Assembly (NCBI RefSeq): GCF_900176415.1 | Contig: NZ_FWXO01000002.1 | Coordinates: 124,001-188,000, forward strand | DNA: 64,000 nucleotides | Direction: 5' to 3' | Source of the DNA: Cellulophaga tyrosinoxydans | Lineage (GTDB): Bacteria; Bacteroidota; Bacteroidia; Flavobacteriales; Flavobacteriaceae | Part shown: one piece after another, positions 53,807 to 63,769 of the stretch | How the letters are laid out: each line of letters starts with the position of its first letter | Position numbering within the stretch: the stretch's first letter is position 1 | Made by a program: the position numbers and the translations under genes | Notes under the pieces: model-generated | The model's input: the letters and a program-made list of their open reading frames with translations, nothing else | The model's database searches: none | Told to the model about the DNA's origin: nothing

Positions 53807-55204
53807 ATGAGTTATAGAATAGAAAAAGATACCATGGGTAAAGTTGAGGTCCCATCGGATAAATATTGGGGAGCACAAACAGAGCGCTCTCGCAATAACT
53901 TTAAAATTGGGCCATCTGCCTCAATGCCTTTAGATATTGTATATGGTTTCGCTTATTTAAAAAAAGCAGCAGCATATACTAATGAAGAACTTGGCGTTCT
54001 TTCAAAAGAAAAAAGAGATCTTATTGCCGCCGTTTGTGATGAAATTTTACAAGGTAAACATGATGACCAATTTCCACTGGTAATATGGCAAACAGGTTCT
54101 GGTACACAAAGTAACATGAATGTTAATGAAGTAATTGCCAATAGAGCTCAAGAAATTGCTGGAAAAGTTATTGGGGAAGGAGAAAAAGTAATCCAACCTA
54201 ATGACGATGTAAATAAATCACAGTCGTCGAATGATACATTTCCTACTGGAATGCATATTGCAGCTTATAAAAAAATAGTAGAAGTAACTATTCCTGGTGT
54301 AACCAAATTACGAGACACTTTACATGCAAAGGCACTAGAATTTAAAAATGTCGTTAAAATAGGGCGAACACATTTAATGGATGCCACTCCCCTAACTTTA
54401 GGACAAGAATTTTCTGGTTATGTTTCTCAACTAGATCATGGATTAAAAGCTTTAAAAAATACACTGCCACATTTATCAGAACTTGCCTTAGGTGGAACAG
54501 CTGTTGGCACAGGTTTAAATACCCCTGAAGGATATGATGTTTTGGTTGCTGAATACATTGCTAAATTTACAGGATTACCTTTTATTACGGCTGAAAACAA
54601 ATTTGAGGCCTTGGCTGCTCATGATGCTATTGTAGAAAGTCATGGTGCTTTGAAACAACTTGCTGTGGCGCTTAATAAAATTGCTAATGATATTAGAATG
54701 ATGGCTTCAGGTCCTCGTTCAGGAATTGGCGAAATAATAATACCTGCGAATGAACCTGGTAGTTCTATAATGCCTGGTAAAGTAAATCCAACACAGTGCG
54801 AAGCTTTAACTATGGTTTGTGCTCAAGTTATGGGTAATGATGTAGCTATTAGTGTTGGTGGTACTCAAGGTCATTATGAGCTAAACGTTTTTAAACCTAT
54901 GATGGCTGCAAATATTTTACAATCTGCAGAATTATTAGGTGATGCATGTGTTAGTTTCGAAGAAAATTGTGCGATTGGAATAGAACCAAATCATAATGTA
55001 ATAAAGCAATTATTGAACAATTCATTAATGCTAGTTACAGCCCTTAATACTAAAATTGGATACTATAAGGCCGCTGAAATTGCAAATACGGCACATAAAA
55101 ACGGTACCACATTAAAAGAAGAAGCCGTAAACTTAGGCTACGTTACCGCTGATGATTATGATAACTGGGTTAAACCAGAAGAAATGGTTGGAAGTTTAAA
55201 ATAA
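53807..55204 (+). CDS. fumC: Class II fumarate hydratase
   Basis: A 465-residue iron-independent fumarase that interconverts fumarate and malate in the TCA cycle. The signature [15 protein letters not shown] is near residues 320-334. Other conserved sites are [30 protein letters not shown] and [16 protein letters not shown] (catalytic His and Ser side). Length and order are as usual. A consensus promoter precedes it and a G+C-rich hairpin follows. No TCA genes are adjacent. Confidence 0.95.
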   Translation: MSYRIEKDTMGKVEVPSDKYWGAQTERSRNNFKIGPSASMPLDIVYGFAYLKKAAAYTNEELGVLSKEKRDLIAAVCDEILQGKHDDQFPLVIWQTGSGTQSNMNVNEVIANRAQEIAGKVIGEGEKVIQPNDDVNKSQSSNDTFPTGMHIAAYKKIVEVTIPGVTKLRDTLHAKALEFKNVVKIGRTHLMDATPLTLGQEFSGYVSQLDHGLKALKNTLPHLSELALGGTAVGTGLNTPEGYDVLVAEYIAKFTGLPFITAENKFEALAAHDAIVESHGALKQLAVALNKIANDIRMMASGPRSGIGEIIIPANEPGSSIMPGKVNPTQCEALTMVCAQVMGNDVAISVGGTQGHYELNVFKPMMAANILQSAELLGDACVSFEENCAIGIEPNHNVIKQLLNNSLMLVTALNTKIGYYKAAEIANTAHKNGTTLKEEAVNLGYVTADDYDNWVKPEEMVGSLK

Positions 55205-55218
55205 CATATTTTAAGACA

Positions 55219-55258
55219 AAAAAAATGGGGCAATCTTTTTCAAGATTTGCCCCTTTTT
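55219..55258. terminator. Terminator after fumC
   Basis: Stem ggggcaatctt / aagatttgcccc with a one-base bulge, flanked by A and T runs, between convergent stops at 55204 and 55278. Confidence 0.85.
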
Positions 55259-55277
55259 TGCTAATGGATAGTGCTAA

Positions 55278-56165
55278 TTATTTTAAAGCGAACTTGCTAG
55301 TTCCTAATAATTTAAGCTTATTATCATAAACATTCACCATGTAATTTCCTTTTTGGAAATCTCCAGCTGGTTTATTAATATAATCACATACATCTAATAC
55401 TTTATTTTCATAGTAAAAAGCAGTAGACTTACTGTACGTTACGTTAGCTCCTGATTCCGCTTTTTTAGAATAGCTTTCACCTAAAACATTACCTTGAGGA
55501 TCTAGAACTTCAATATAAAATTCTTTATCACCAGCTTTCGCAATTGCATTGTTTGTTAAAGTAAAGCAAACTTTAAATTTATCAGTAGCTGCAGCTCTTT
55601 GAGTAGATACCATTTTACCACTATTACGTTCTTTTACGGCATCAACAGAAAGTTTTGAAATGTTCAATGCAGAACCTCTTTCTACAACATCAGCCAATTG
55701 CGTATTTTGAACTACTAAAGAATCATTAAATACAGTTTGTCTTTCTAACTCAACAAATGTACTATCTCTTTGCATTACTAATCTGCTATTAGATCTTGTT
55801 AAAGAATCAACCTTTCTTATTAATTGCTCTCTTTCTTTAGTTAAAATACTTACTTGTCTTCTGTATTTACCTAAAGCTGCAATATCTAATTTCATTGTTC
55901 TAACAGAATCAATGTATTTTGCAATATTATCTCTTGCACTTACTAATTCTTCATTAGTTGCATTACTTTCTAATATAGCTTTGTCATATTCTGATCTTAA
56001 GCTAGTTAAATCCTCTACTACTAATTCCTTCTCCTTGTTAAGTTTTGCCGTAGTATCTTGTTTGTCTTTGTAAAGACTAAAGGTGTATATCACCGTACCC
56101 ACTAATAATAAAAGCAGTAAACCTGCTAATACTTTTAATCCATTATTACTTTTAGTTTCTGCCAT
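55278..56165 (-). CDS. Membrane-anchored coiled-coil protein with C-terminal beta-domain
   Basis: A 295-residue protein: a membrane helix at residues 10-30 and a long coiled coil at about 35-165 (LNKEKELVVEDLTSLRSEYDKA, LTKEREQLIRKVDSLTRS). From about 175 there is a compact domain (DKFKVCFTLTNNAIAKAGDKEFYIEVLDPQGNVLG). It is likely inner-membrane and periplasm-facing. Homologues may carry misleading partitioning-protein names, but no ParA motif is present. Function unknown; it is divergent from the GNAT gene. Confidence 0.68.
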   Translation of the reverse strand: MAETKSNNGLKVLAGLLLLLLVGTVIYTFSLYKDKQDTTAKLNKEKELVVEDLTSLRSEYDKAILESNATNEELVSARDNIAKYIDSVRTMKLDIAALGKYRRQVSILTKEREQLIRKVDSLTRSNSRLVMQRDSTFVELERQTVFNDSLVVQNTQLADVVERGSALNISKLSVDAVKERNSGKMVSTQRAAATDKFKVCFTLTNNAIAKAGDKEFYIEVLDPQGNVLGESYSKKAESGANVTYSKSTAFYYENKVLDVCDYINKPAGDFQKGNYMVNVYDNKLKLLGTSKFALK

Positions 56166-56309
56166 AATTAAAAAATTAAATGTTCTTTTTAGTTTACTTC
56201 TAAAGAAGTTGTTTGTTTGTATCAGATATATATACGGTTCTTTTTATATTTTAGATTTTTTGTTAAAAAATATATTTTACTATTTGGTAACTTTAAAAAA
56301 ATATTAATA

Positions 56310-56777
56310 ATGAATAAGGTAGCTATAATACCATTCCAAGCCGAATTTAGGGATAGGTTTAAAGATTTGAATGTAGCATGGCTCGAACGATTCTTTTTTG
56401 TTGAAGATAAAGATAAAGAGCTGTTAGATGATTGTGAAAATGTAATTATTAAAAATGATGGTTATATCTACTTCGCCAAATTTAATAATGAAATTGTTGG
56501 GTGTTTTTCATTTATTAAGATAGAAGATAAAATTTACGAACTTGGTAAAATGGCGGTAGACTTTAACTTTCAAGGTCTTGGCATTGGTCAAGAACTTATA
56601 AAATTCGCTATTAACCTAGGCATAAAAAGTAATTGGGATAAAATTATATTGTATTCGAGTACGAAACTACCTCACGCCTTGTATCTTTATAGAAAACATG
56701 GATTTAAAGAAGTAGAACTTGAAAAAGACTTGCCTTATGCTAGAAGTGATATAAAAATGGAACTATTATTAAACTAA
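56310..56777 (+). CDS. GNAT acetyltransferase
   Basis: A 155-residue GNAT protein. The frame runs upstream to 56217, but the natural start is MNKVAIIPF at 56310. The acetyl-CoA-binding region LGKMAVDFNFQGLGIGQELIKFAI holds the Q/RxxGxG/A motif (FQGLGIG). A C-terminal ALYLYRKHGFKEV segment completes the fold. The acceptor is unknown. It lies 16 bp before the MBL lipoprotein gene. Confidence 0.85.
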   Translation: MNKVAIIPFQAEFRDRFKDLNVAWLERFFFVEDKDKELLDDCENVIIKNDGYIYFAKFNNEIVGCFSFIKIEDKIYELGKMAVDFNFQGLGIGQELIKFAINLGIKSNWDKIILYSSTKLPHALYLYRKHGFKEVELEKDLPYARSDIKMELLLN

Positions 56778-56793
56778 AAATTAGAATATAATC

Positions 56794-57582
56794 ATGAAAA
56801 AATTAACCTTAATTATTTTTCTGAGTATCCTATTTATAGGATGTAAAGAAAATACAAAAAAAACAAGTTCATTAGAAGAAACGGAAATTATAGAAAATGA
56901 AAATCTAGAAACCGATTTGAAAATTATCCCCATAGAGCATGCCTCTACTGTTTTAGAATGGGGCGAAAATACAATTTATGTGGACCCAGTAGGAGGAGCA
57001 AGTGCATATGAAAATCAAAAAAAGCCAGATTTAATATTAATTACCGATATTCACGGCGATCATTTTAATTTAGAAACCTTAGATTCTTTAAATAGTACTT
57101 CTGTTAGAATAGTGGTGCCACAAGCTGTAGCTGATTTAATGCCTGAAAAGTATGCTTCACAACTAGAAATTATAGCCAATGGAGAAACTAAAGAATTAAA
57201 CGGAGTTAAAATTGAAGCTATTCCAATGTATAACCTTCGCGAGGAGGCTCTAAATTTTCACACTAAGGGAAGAGGAAATGGTTATGTTTTATCTAAAGGT
57301 GATGAAAGAATCTATTTCTCAGGTGATACTGAAGATATTACAGAGATGCGTGCACTAAAAAACATTGATAAAGCCTTTGTTTGTATGAATTTACCCTATA
57401 CAATGACAGAGGAGAGTGCCGCTAGTGCAGTGATAGAGTTTAAACCAAAACAGGTGTATCCTTACCACTACAGAGGTAAGCCCGATGTTAGCGATGTTTC
57501 CAAATTTAAAAAATTAGTAAACGAGGGCGACCCATCAATTGAAGTAATTCAACTAGATTGGTATCCAAAAATGGATTATTAA
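56794..57582 (+). CDS. Lipoprotein with UlaG-like metallo-hydrolase domain
   Basis: A 262-residue exported protein. The lipobox is LFIGC (Cys near residue 17). The domain from about residue 45 reads IPIEHASTVLEWGENTIYVDPVGG, and the metal motif is TDIHGDHFN, where the first His of HxHxDH is Asp. SGDTEDITEM and YPYHYRGKPD give later ligands. UlaG-like enzymes act on lactone or phosphodiester bonds. Periplasmic, substrate unknown. The His-to-Asp change may alter the metal site, and it could be a normal variant of this group. Confidence 0.78.
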   Translation: MKKLTLIIFLSILFIGCKENTKKTSSLEETEIIENENLETDLKIIPIEHASTVLEWGENTIYVDPVGGASAYENQKKPDLILITDIHGDHFNLETLDSLNSTSVRIVVPQAVADLMPEKYASQLEIIANGETKELNGVKIEAIPMYNLREEALNFHTKGRGNGYVLSKGDERIYFSGDTEDITEMRALKNIDKAFVCMNLPYTMTEESAASAVIEFKPKQVYPYHYRGKPDVSDVSKFKKLVNEGDPSIEVIQLDWYPKMDY

Positions 57583-57601
57583 TTGAATTTAATACCAAAT
57601 A

Positions 57602-57628
57602 AAAAAGCTCCTAAATTAGGAGCTTTTT
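57602..57628. terminator. Bidirectional terminator
   Basis: Perfect inverted repeat aaaaagctcctaa / ttaggagcttttt around a single unpaired base (inner pairs open to form the loop), between convergent genes ending at 57582 and 57655. Confidence 0.88.
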
Positions 57629-57654
57629 TATTTTACTATATAGATTAATGATAA

Positions 57655-59346
57655 TTATCTAATAAGCTTTTTGTACTTAATACGCTTCGGCATTAAATCA
57701 CCACCTAATCGTTTTTTCTTATTTTCTTCGTAATCAGAGAATGATCCTTCAAAGAAATAGACTTGCGAATCGCCTTCAAAAGCTAATATATGTGTACATA
57801 TACGATCTAAAAACCAACGGTCGTGAGATATCACTACAGCACAACCAGCAAAATTTTCCAAACCTTCTTCTAACGCTCGTAAAGTATTTACATCAAGATC
57901 ATTTGTAGGCTCATCTAAAAGTAGAACGTTACCCTCCTCTTTTAAAGTCATTGCCAGATGCAAACGGTTACGTTCACCACCCGAAAGCATACTCACTTTT
58001 TTATTTTGTTCACTTCCTGAGAAGTTAAATCTACTTAAATATGCACGTGAATTTACTTGACGGCCACCCATCATAATAAGCTCTTGCTCATCACTAAAAT
58101 TTTGCCAAATTGTTTTTTCTGGGTCTATATTAGAATGACTCTGATCTACGTAAGCAATTTTAGCAGTGTCACCTACCTTAAATTCGCCCTTATCCGGTGT
58201 CTCCTCTCCCATTATCATTCTAAAAATGGTAGTTTTACCAGCACCATTTGGTCCAATAACACCTACAATTCCTGCTTGTGGAAGTTTAAAGTTTAAATCT
58301 TCATATAATAACTTATCACCATATGCCTTACTTACGCCTACCGCTTCAATAACATTTGTTCCTAAGCGTGGGCCGTTTGGGATATAAATTTCTAGTTTTT
58401 CGTCAAGTTGTTTTTGATCTTGACTCATTAACTTATCGTAATTATTTAAACGTGCCTTTTGTTTTGTTTGCCTTCCTTTTGCTCCCTGACGCACCCATTC
58501 CAACTCACGTTCTAGGGTTTTTTGACGTTTAGAAGCCGTTTTGCTCTCGTCAGCCATTCGTTTAGATTTCTGGTCTAACCAACTAGAGTAATTTCCTTTC
58601 CATGGAATACCTTCACCACGATCTAACTCAAGAATCCATCCTGCTACATTATCTAAAAAGTATCTATCGTGAGTTACTGCAATAACAGTTCCTTTATATT
58701 CTGCTAAATGATGCTCTAACCAATGTACAGATTCCGCATCCAAGTGGTTAGTAGGTTCATCTAATAATAAAATTTCAGGTTCTTGCAATAACAGTCTGCA
58801 TAATGCAACACGTCTACGTTCTCCTCCAGAAAGAATACCAATCTTTTTGTCTGGTTCTGGAGTACGCAAGGCATCCATAGCTATTTCTAACTTTGTATCA
58901 AGTTCCCAAGCATTAGCAGCATCAATCTGATCTTGAAGCACGGCTTGTCTTGCCATTAGCTTATCCATTTTATCAGGATCTGAATACACTTCTTCTAATC
59001 CAAATTGATCATTAATGCTATTGTATTCATCTAATATTGCAACGGTATCTGCGACACCTTCTTTAACAATTTCTAATACTGTTTTGTTTTCGTCTAATTG
59101 CGGTTCTTGCTCTAAGTAACCAACTTTATACCCAGGTGAAAAAACTACATCGCCTTGAAAATTTTTGTCTACTCCAGCAATAATTTTTAATAAAGTAGAT
59201 TTACCAGAACCATTTAGACCTAAAATTCCAATTTTAGCACCATAGAAAAAACTCAGGTAAATGTTTTTAAGAACTGGTGTATTTGCTGTTTTATAGGTTT
59301 TTGTAACCCCAGACATTGAGAAAATTACTTTCTTATCGTCAGACAT
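57655..59346 (-). CDS. ettA: Energy-dependent translational throttle protein EttA
   Basis: A 563-residue ABC-F ATPase acting on ribosomes in the E-site. Two ABC modules: Walker A GLNGSGKST with signature LSGGERRRVALCRLL and Walker B LLLDEPTNHLD; then GPNGAGKTT with LSGGERNRLHLAM and LLLDEPTNDLD. The P-site tRNA-interaction linker region (about 240-310, with RQGAKGRQTKQKARLNNYDKL) is present. The length is that of EttA. It has no membrane segments. Confidence 0.93.
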   Translation of the reverse strand: MSDDKKVIFSMSGVTKTYKTANTPVLKNIYLSFFYGAKIGILGLNGSGKSTLLKIIAGVDKNFQGDVVFSPGYKVGYLEQEPQLDENKTVLEIVKEGVADTVAILDEYNSINDQFGLEEVYSDPDKMDKLMARQAVLQDQIDAANAWELDTKLEIAMDALRTPEPDKKIGILSGGERRRVALCRLLLQEPEILLLDEPTNHLDAESVHWLEHHLAEYKGTVIAVTHDRYFLDNVAGWILELDRGEGIPWKGNYSSWLDQKSKRMADESKTASKRQKTLERELEWVRQGAKGRQTKQKARLNNYDKLMSQDQKQLDEKLEIYIPNGPRLGTNVIEAVGVSKAYGDKLLYEDLNFKLPQAGIVGVIGPNGAGKTTIFRMIMGEETPDKGEFKVGDTAKIAYVDQSHSNIDPEKTIWQNFSDEQELIMMGGRQVNSRAYLSRFNFSGSEQNKKVSMLSGGERNRLHLAMTLKEEGNVLLLDEPTNDLDVNTLRALEEGLENFAGCAVVISHDRWFLDRICTHILAFEGDSQVYFFEGSFSDYEENKKKRLGGDLMPKRIKYKKLIR

Positions 59347-59414
59347 AGTAAATAATGAGTGTTAAGTTGTAAATTGTTGTTTTAAAGATTATTTGATGTA
59401 TTCTTGAAGAATGG

Positions 59415-59597
59415 CTATACTCTCCCCTTTAAGGCATTAAAAACCCACGCGACAGCTAAAAACCCTACGCCTACTGCGGCGAATCCGTATCCTGCAACTT
59501 CGTAATATCTAAAAGCTCCAAGTGCAATTAAGGATAATCCCACAATAATCATTATAAAAGTTGCCCATGCTAGCACAGTGTTTTTATTCATTCCCAT
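59415..59597 (-). CDS. CAL67264-type small membrane protein
   Basis: A 60-residue protein with two hydrophobic segments (about residues 8-28 and 34-54), separated by RYYEVAGYG. It ends NALKGRV. This is the pattern of the family named after CAL67264 of Gramella. It is usually found in Flavobacteriaceae. No function is known. It lies 68 bp downstream of ettA's start side on the same strand and upstream of it, so it may be co-transcribed. Confidence 0.75.
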   Translation of the reverse strand: MGMNKNTVLAWATFIMIIVGLSLIALGAFRYYEVAGYGFAAVGVGFLAVAWVFNALKGRV

Positions 59598-59678
59598 AAT
59601 ATCTTGTAAATTTTAGTTCGTTGGTGACGCCAAATATCGTGTTTTTTAAAGAAATTTTTAACTAGAATAATTTAAAAT

Positions 59679-60662
59679 TTATTCCTCAAACGGAAAAACT
59701 ATACCAGTCTGCTTACGTATAGTATCCATTAAAGTAATTAAATCTAGGCTATTCTCAAAGTTCCAAAGCGAACTTTCACGTTTTGCATCCATTAAGCAAT
59801 TATGAACTTCGAGAATTTCGTAATAATAACCTCTTCCTTTTGTTGGTAATTCATAATGAATTGTCTCTCCATTTATTTCAAGTAAGAAACCTTGTGCTTC
59901 GTGCCACTTAGGGTCTATAAATATGGATCCTTTGGTTCCTGAAATTTCGGCTTTCATTTCAGATTTAGAATTTAAACCACTGTATAATAATGCTTGAGCA
60001 TCAGTATAATCAAATAGCATTGCAGTTTGCATTTCTATTCCTGTAGTAAAAAATTTAGATGATGCCATAATCTTGTCTGGTTTACCTAATAATAAGTATG
60101 CTAAGAAAATTGGATAAATACCAATATCTAACAAAGATCCTCCAGCAAGGTTAGGGTTTAATAATCTATTCTCCACATCTCTGTGCAACGCAGGGAAAGC
60201 AAAATCAGCATTAATATATTTAATTCCTCCAATGACACCTTCCGTAATTAATTCAGTTATTTTAAGAATGCTTGGATTAAATCTACTCCATAATGCCTCC
60301 ATTAAAAAAACATCATTTTCTTTAGCAGCGGCTATCATTTTTTCAACTTCTACCCGATTTACTCCTAAAGGTTTTTCACATAAAACATGTTTGCCATAAT
60401 ACATAGCATCTATTGCCAATTTAGCATGAAAGGTATGTGGAGTAGCAATATAAATTACATCAACCTCATGGCATTTAAACAATTCTTCATAGCTACCAAA
60501 AGTATGTTCAATCCCATATTCCTGAGCAAATTCTTCTGCTTTGTTCAATGTTCTTGAGGCCACAGCAGTTATTTCAGCTGTCTCAATTAACAGCAAATCT
60601 TTTACAAAATGATGGGCTATATTTCCAAGTCCAACAATTCCCCAGCGGATTTTTTGTTGCAT
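59679..60662 (-). CDS. Gfo/Idh/MocA-family oxidoreductase
   Basis: A 327-residue NAD(P)-dependent dehydrogenase. The Rossmann motif WGIVGLGNIAHHFVKDLL lies at residues 7-24. The catalytic-domain motif is HVLCEKPLGVNRVEVEKMI (EKP with Lys near residue 94). A later GGSLLDIGIYP gives the conserved Asp/His region. It likely oxidises a sugar or related polyol; the substrate is unknown. It is transcribed divergently from the carboxylase gene. A minus-strand TAACTTTG at 60681-60688 is a -7 candidate. Confidence 0.87.
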   Translation of the reverse strand: MQQKIRWGIVGLGNIAHHFVKDLLLIETAEITAVASRTLNKAEEFAQEYGIEHTFGSYEELFKCHEVDVIYIATPHTFHAKLAIDAMYYGKHVLCEKPLGVNRVEVEKMIAAAKENDVFLMEALWSRFNPSILKITELITEGVIGGIKYINADFAFPALHRDVENRLLNPNLAGGSLLDIGIYPIFLAYLLLGKPDKIMASSKFFTTGIEMQTAMLFDYTDAQALLYSGLNSKSEMKAEISGTKGSIFIDPKWHEAQGFLLEINGETIHYELPTKGRGYYYEILEVHNCLMDAKRESSLWNFENSLDLITLMDTIRKQTGIVFPFEE

Positions 60663-60737
60663 TTTATAGTTTTATTATATCAAAGTTAATCAATATTACT
60701 CCTTATCTTTATACCAGATTAAGAAAATACGCATACT

Positions 60738-62366
60738 ATGGACATCAACTTCAATATTAACGAAGATTATAATAAATTACTTTTATCAGACTTAAAAAAG
60801 CGTCTTGCCACAGTAAAGCTTGGTGGTGGCAAAAGTAAAATAGAAAAACAACATGCTCAAGGTAAAATGACTGCCCGTGAGCGCATAGATTATCTTTTAG
60901 ACGATGATGCTGATGTAATTGAAATTGGTGCCTTTGTTGGTGATGGTATGTATAAAGAGCATGGAGGTTGCCCTTCAGGAGGTGTGGTAGTAAAAATAGG
61001 TTATATTCAAGGAAAACAATGTGTGGTTGTCGCAAATGATGCTACCGTAAAGGCTGGCGCTTGGTTCCCTATTACAGCAAAAAAGAACTTGCGAGCCCAA
61101 GAAATTTCTATAGAAAACAAATTACCAATAATTTATTTAGTGGATAGTGCAGGTGTTTATTTACCCTTGCAAGATGAAATATTCCCTGATAAAGAGCACT
61201 TTGGTAGAATATTCAGAAACAACGCCATTATGAGTAGCATGGGAATTACCCAAATTTCTGCTGTTATGGGGAGTTGTGTTGCTGGGGGCGCCTATCTTCC
61301 TATTATGAGTGATGAAGCTCTTATTGTTGATAAAACTGGTAGTATTTTCTTAGCGGGAAGTTATTTAGTAAAAGCTGCCATTGGTGAAACTATTGATAAT
61401 GAAACATTAGGTGGGGCGACTACACATTGCGAAATTAGCGGTGTTACCGATTACAAATCCAAAGATGATGCTGATGCATTAGATACTATAAAAAACATTA
61501 TTGGTAAAATTGGTGATTATGAAAAGGCAGGATTTAATAGAATTCAACCCGAAAAGCCAATAGAGAATCCAAAAGATATTTATGGAATATTACCAAAATC
61601 TAGAGGAGATCAGTATGACATGCTTGAAATAATAAAGCGCTTAGTTGATAATTCAGACTTTGAAGAATATAAAGAAGGGTATGGCAAAACCATTTTAACG
61701 GGTTATGCTAGAATTGATGGTTGGGCCGTTGGTATTGTTGCAAACCAAAGAAAAGTTGTTAAAACGACTAAAGGGGAAATGCAATTTGGAGGTGTTATTT
61801 ATTCCGATTCTGCTGATAAAGCTACCCGTTTTATAGCTAATTGCAATCAAAAGAAAATTCCTTTAATTTTTCTACAAGATGTAACAGGCTTTATGGTTGG
61901 AAGCAAAAGTGAGCATGGCGGTATAATTAAAGATGGAGCCAAAATGGTAAATGCGGTTAGCAACTCCGTTGTACCCAAATTCACTATTGTAGTTGGTAAT
62001 AGTTATGGAGCTGGAAATTATGCCATGTGTGGCAAAGCCTATGACCCTAGATTGATTGTTGCGTGGCCAAGTGCCGAACTAGCGGTAATGGGTGGTAACT
62101 CTGCTGCTAAAGTACTTTTACAAATAGAAAAAGCTTCCTTAAAGAAAAAAGGTGAAGTTATAACACCAGAAAAAGAAGCGGAATTATTCAACAAAATAAA
62201 AGATAGATACGATGATCAAGTATCACCATATTACGCAGCTTCTAGATTATGGACAGATGCTATTATTGACCCTTTAGAAACACGAAAATGGATTTCCATG
62301 GGTATTGAAGCAGCCAATCACGCTCCTATAGAAAAACAATTTAATTTAGGCGTTATTCAAGTTTAA
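60738..62366 (+). CDS. Acyl-CoA carboxylase beta subunit, methylcrotonyl-CoA-like
   Basis: A 542-residue carboxyltransferase. IYLVDSAGVYLPLQDEIFPDKEHFGRIFRNNA and SSMGITQISAVMGSCVAGGAYLPIMSDEALIV resemble methylcrotonyl-CoA carboxylase beta (leucine degradation) more than propionyl-CoA carboxylase. ARERIDYLLDDDAD and the oxyanion-type Gly motifs (AGGAYLP, GNSYGAGNYAMCG) are intact. No biotin-carboxylase subunit is next to it, so the alpha subunit must be elsewhere. Its end overlaps the M24 gene by four bases on the opposite strand. Confidence 0.82.
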   Translation: MDINFNINEDYNKLLLSDLKKRLATVKLGGGKSKIEKQHAQGKMTARERIDYLLDDDADVIEIGAFVGDGMYKEHGGCPSGGVVVKIGYIQGKQCVVVANDATVKAGAWFPITAKKNLRAQEISIENKLPIIYLVDSAGVYLPLQDEIFPDKEHFGRIFRNNAIMSSMGITQISAVMGSCVAGGAYLPIMSDEALIVDKTGSIFLAGSYLVKAAIGETIDNETLGGATTHCEISGVTDYKSKDDADALDTIKNIIGKIGDYEKAGFNRIQPEKPIENPKDIYGILPKSRGDQYDMLEIIKRLVDNSDFEEYKEGYGKTILTGYARIDGWAVGIVANQRKVVKTTKGEMQFGGVIYSDSADKATRFIANCNQKKIPLIFLQDVTGFMVGSKSEHGGIIKDGAKMVNAVSNSVVPKFTIVVGNSYGAGNYAMCGKAYDPRLIVAWPSAELAVMGGNSAAKVLLQIEKASLKKKGEVITPEKEAELFNKIKDRYDDQVSPYYAASRLWTDAIIDPLETRKWISMGIEAANHAPIEKQFNLGVIQV

Positions 62367-63709
62367 TTCCCTTGATGACTTTTTACGCGAGGAATTAATA
62401 GGAGCTCAGTTTGTCTACCGTTTACATATCGGAAGCCTTGCTCACCATAGAAGCCTGCTTCTTCAAGCATAATACGAATATCTCTATTCCATTCAGGAAT
62501 ATGGATAGTTGTGTTTAATTCTATAGCATACACCGTATTAGGGTTTAAAGGATAATTTTCTCCATCATCTTTCATAACACCATCTTGTGAGTCCCACATA
62601 CCAATTGTAGTCCCTGCAGAATGGCCATAGGAACCTAAGGGATGTGTGTAAATTGCAGGTCTTAATCCTCCTGCTTTTGCATCATTCAAAGATTTTGCTA
62701 AAATTTCATTTCCTGTTTTGCCTTTAATCATATTAACGGTTAAAAAATCTTGAACCTTATTACCATCTTTTAGACCATCAATTAAAAACTTTGGTGCTGC
62801 TTTTTCTTCTGGTTTCAGTACATACGCCAATTCTTGACAATCAGTATTCAAGCCTAAATAGGTAATACCAAAATCGCAATGCAATAAATCACCAGGTAGA
62901 ATCACTAAATCATCAGGTCTTCCTGAAAAGGAATACAAATGGTCTACCAGTTTTTCATTATTACGCTGCACATCTACCGTTGGATGAAACCACGTTTCTA
63001 ATCCTAAATCGGTCACCTTTTGACGCATCCACCACTCTACTTCTGTAGTTGTAGTTACTCCAGGGGTTATTACAGTTTCAGAAAAAGCTTCTGCAATTAT
63101 ATCATGAGTAATATCAACCAATTGGTTATAAATTACCATTTCTCTTGGTGTTCTAGTCTCAATCCAGCGAACAGCTAATTGTTCTGCCGAAACTACTTTA
63201 GCATGACTCCTTTTCGGCAGATATTGCATGAATTCATCATAATCTGTTTTATCTAAACCATCTGCTATATTATGATCCTTGGAAAAATTAAGTCCAATTT
63301 TTTTGGGGTTACGTTCTTCAATTAACTCCATTAGTCGCTTCCATTGGTCTGGTTGTTTTTCTTTGTCCCAAGCAGATACGATACTTTCGCCCACATTGTA
63401 ACGAGCTACAGCTAATTTTTCAATTATATTTTTAGACTTATTTCTATAAAATAATAAAATAGTTCTCCTGCGAGCGTTTAGCCAAGTAGCAGGCAGCATA
63501 GTTTTTATAACGGGATCTTCATTATATTCTCGAGAAATAACTATCCACATATCTATTTCTGCTGCATCCATTAATTGTGGCAAGAGTATATTAAATCTAT
63601 CTTCTAATATTCCGTCTACTACTCTAGCACGCTCTTTTTCTGGTAAAACTTGTTGTGCGTAATTGGTTTGAGAGAAAAAAAGAACAAGCAATATCAATAG
63701 TTTTTTCAT
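62363..63709 (-). CDS. Exported M24-family metallopeptidase
   Basis: A 448-residue protein with a signal peptide (MKKLLILLVLFFSQTNYAQ, start at 63709; an in-frame Met lies two codons earlier). The Xaa-Pro aminopeptidase-like catalytic half has metal ligands in LHCDFGITYLGLNTDCQELAY (two Asp), GSYGHSAGT (His), YAIELNTTIHI (Glu) and MLEEAGFYGEQG (Glu). The N-terminal half is creatinase-like. It is probably a periplasmic peptidase. The convergent MCC-beta-like gene overlaps by four bases. Confidence 0.87.
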   Translation of the reverse strand: MKKLLILLVLFFSQTNYAQQVLPEKERARVVDGILEDRFNILLPQLMDAAEIDMWIVISREYNEDPVIKTMLPATWLNARRRTILLFYRNKSKNIIEKLAVARYNVGESIVSAWDKEKQPDQWKRLMELIEERNPKKIGLNFSKDHNIADGLDKTDYDEFMQYLPKRSHAKVVSAEQLAVRWIETRTPREMVIYNQLVDITHDIIAEAFSETVITPGVTTTTEVEWWMRQKVTDLGLETWFHPTVDVQRNNEKLVDHLYSFSGRPDDLVILPGDLLHCDFGITYLGLNTDCQELAYVLKPEEKAAPKFLIDGLKDGNKVQDFLTVNMIKGKTGNEILAKSLNDAKAGGLRPAIYTHPLGSYGHSAGTTIGMWDSQDGVMKDDGENYPLNPNTVYAIELNTTIHIPEWNRDIRIMLEEAGFYGEQGFRYVNGRQTELLLIPRVKSHQGN

Positions 63710-63769
63710 AGTCATTAGTAAAGTTAATTTACATTATATAGGAGCCATGAAAATACAAAATATTGGTGC

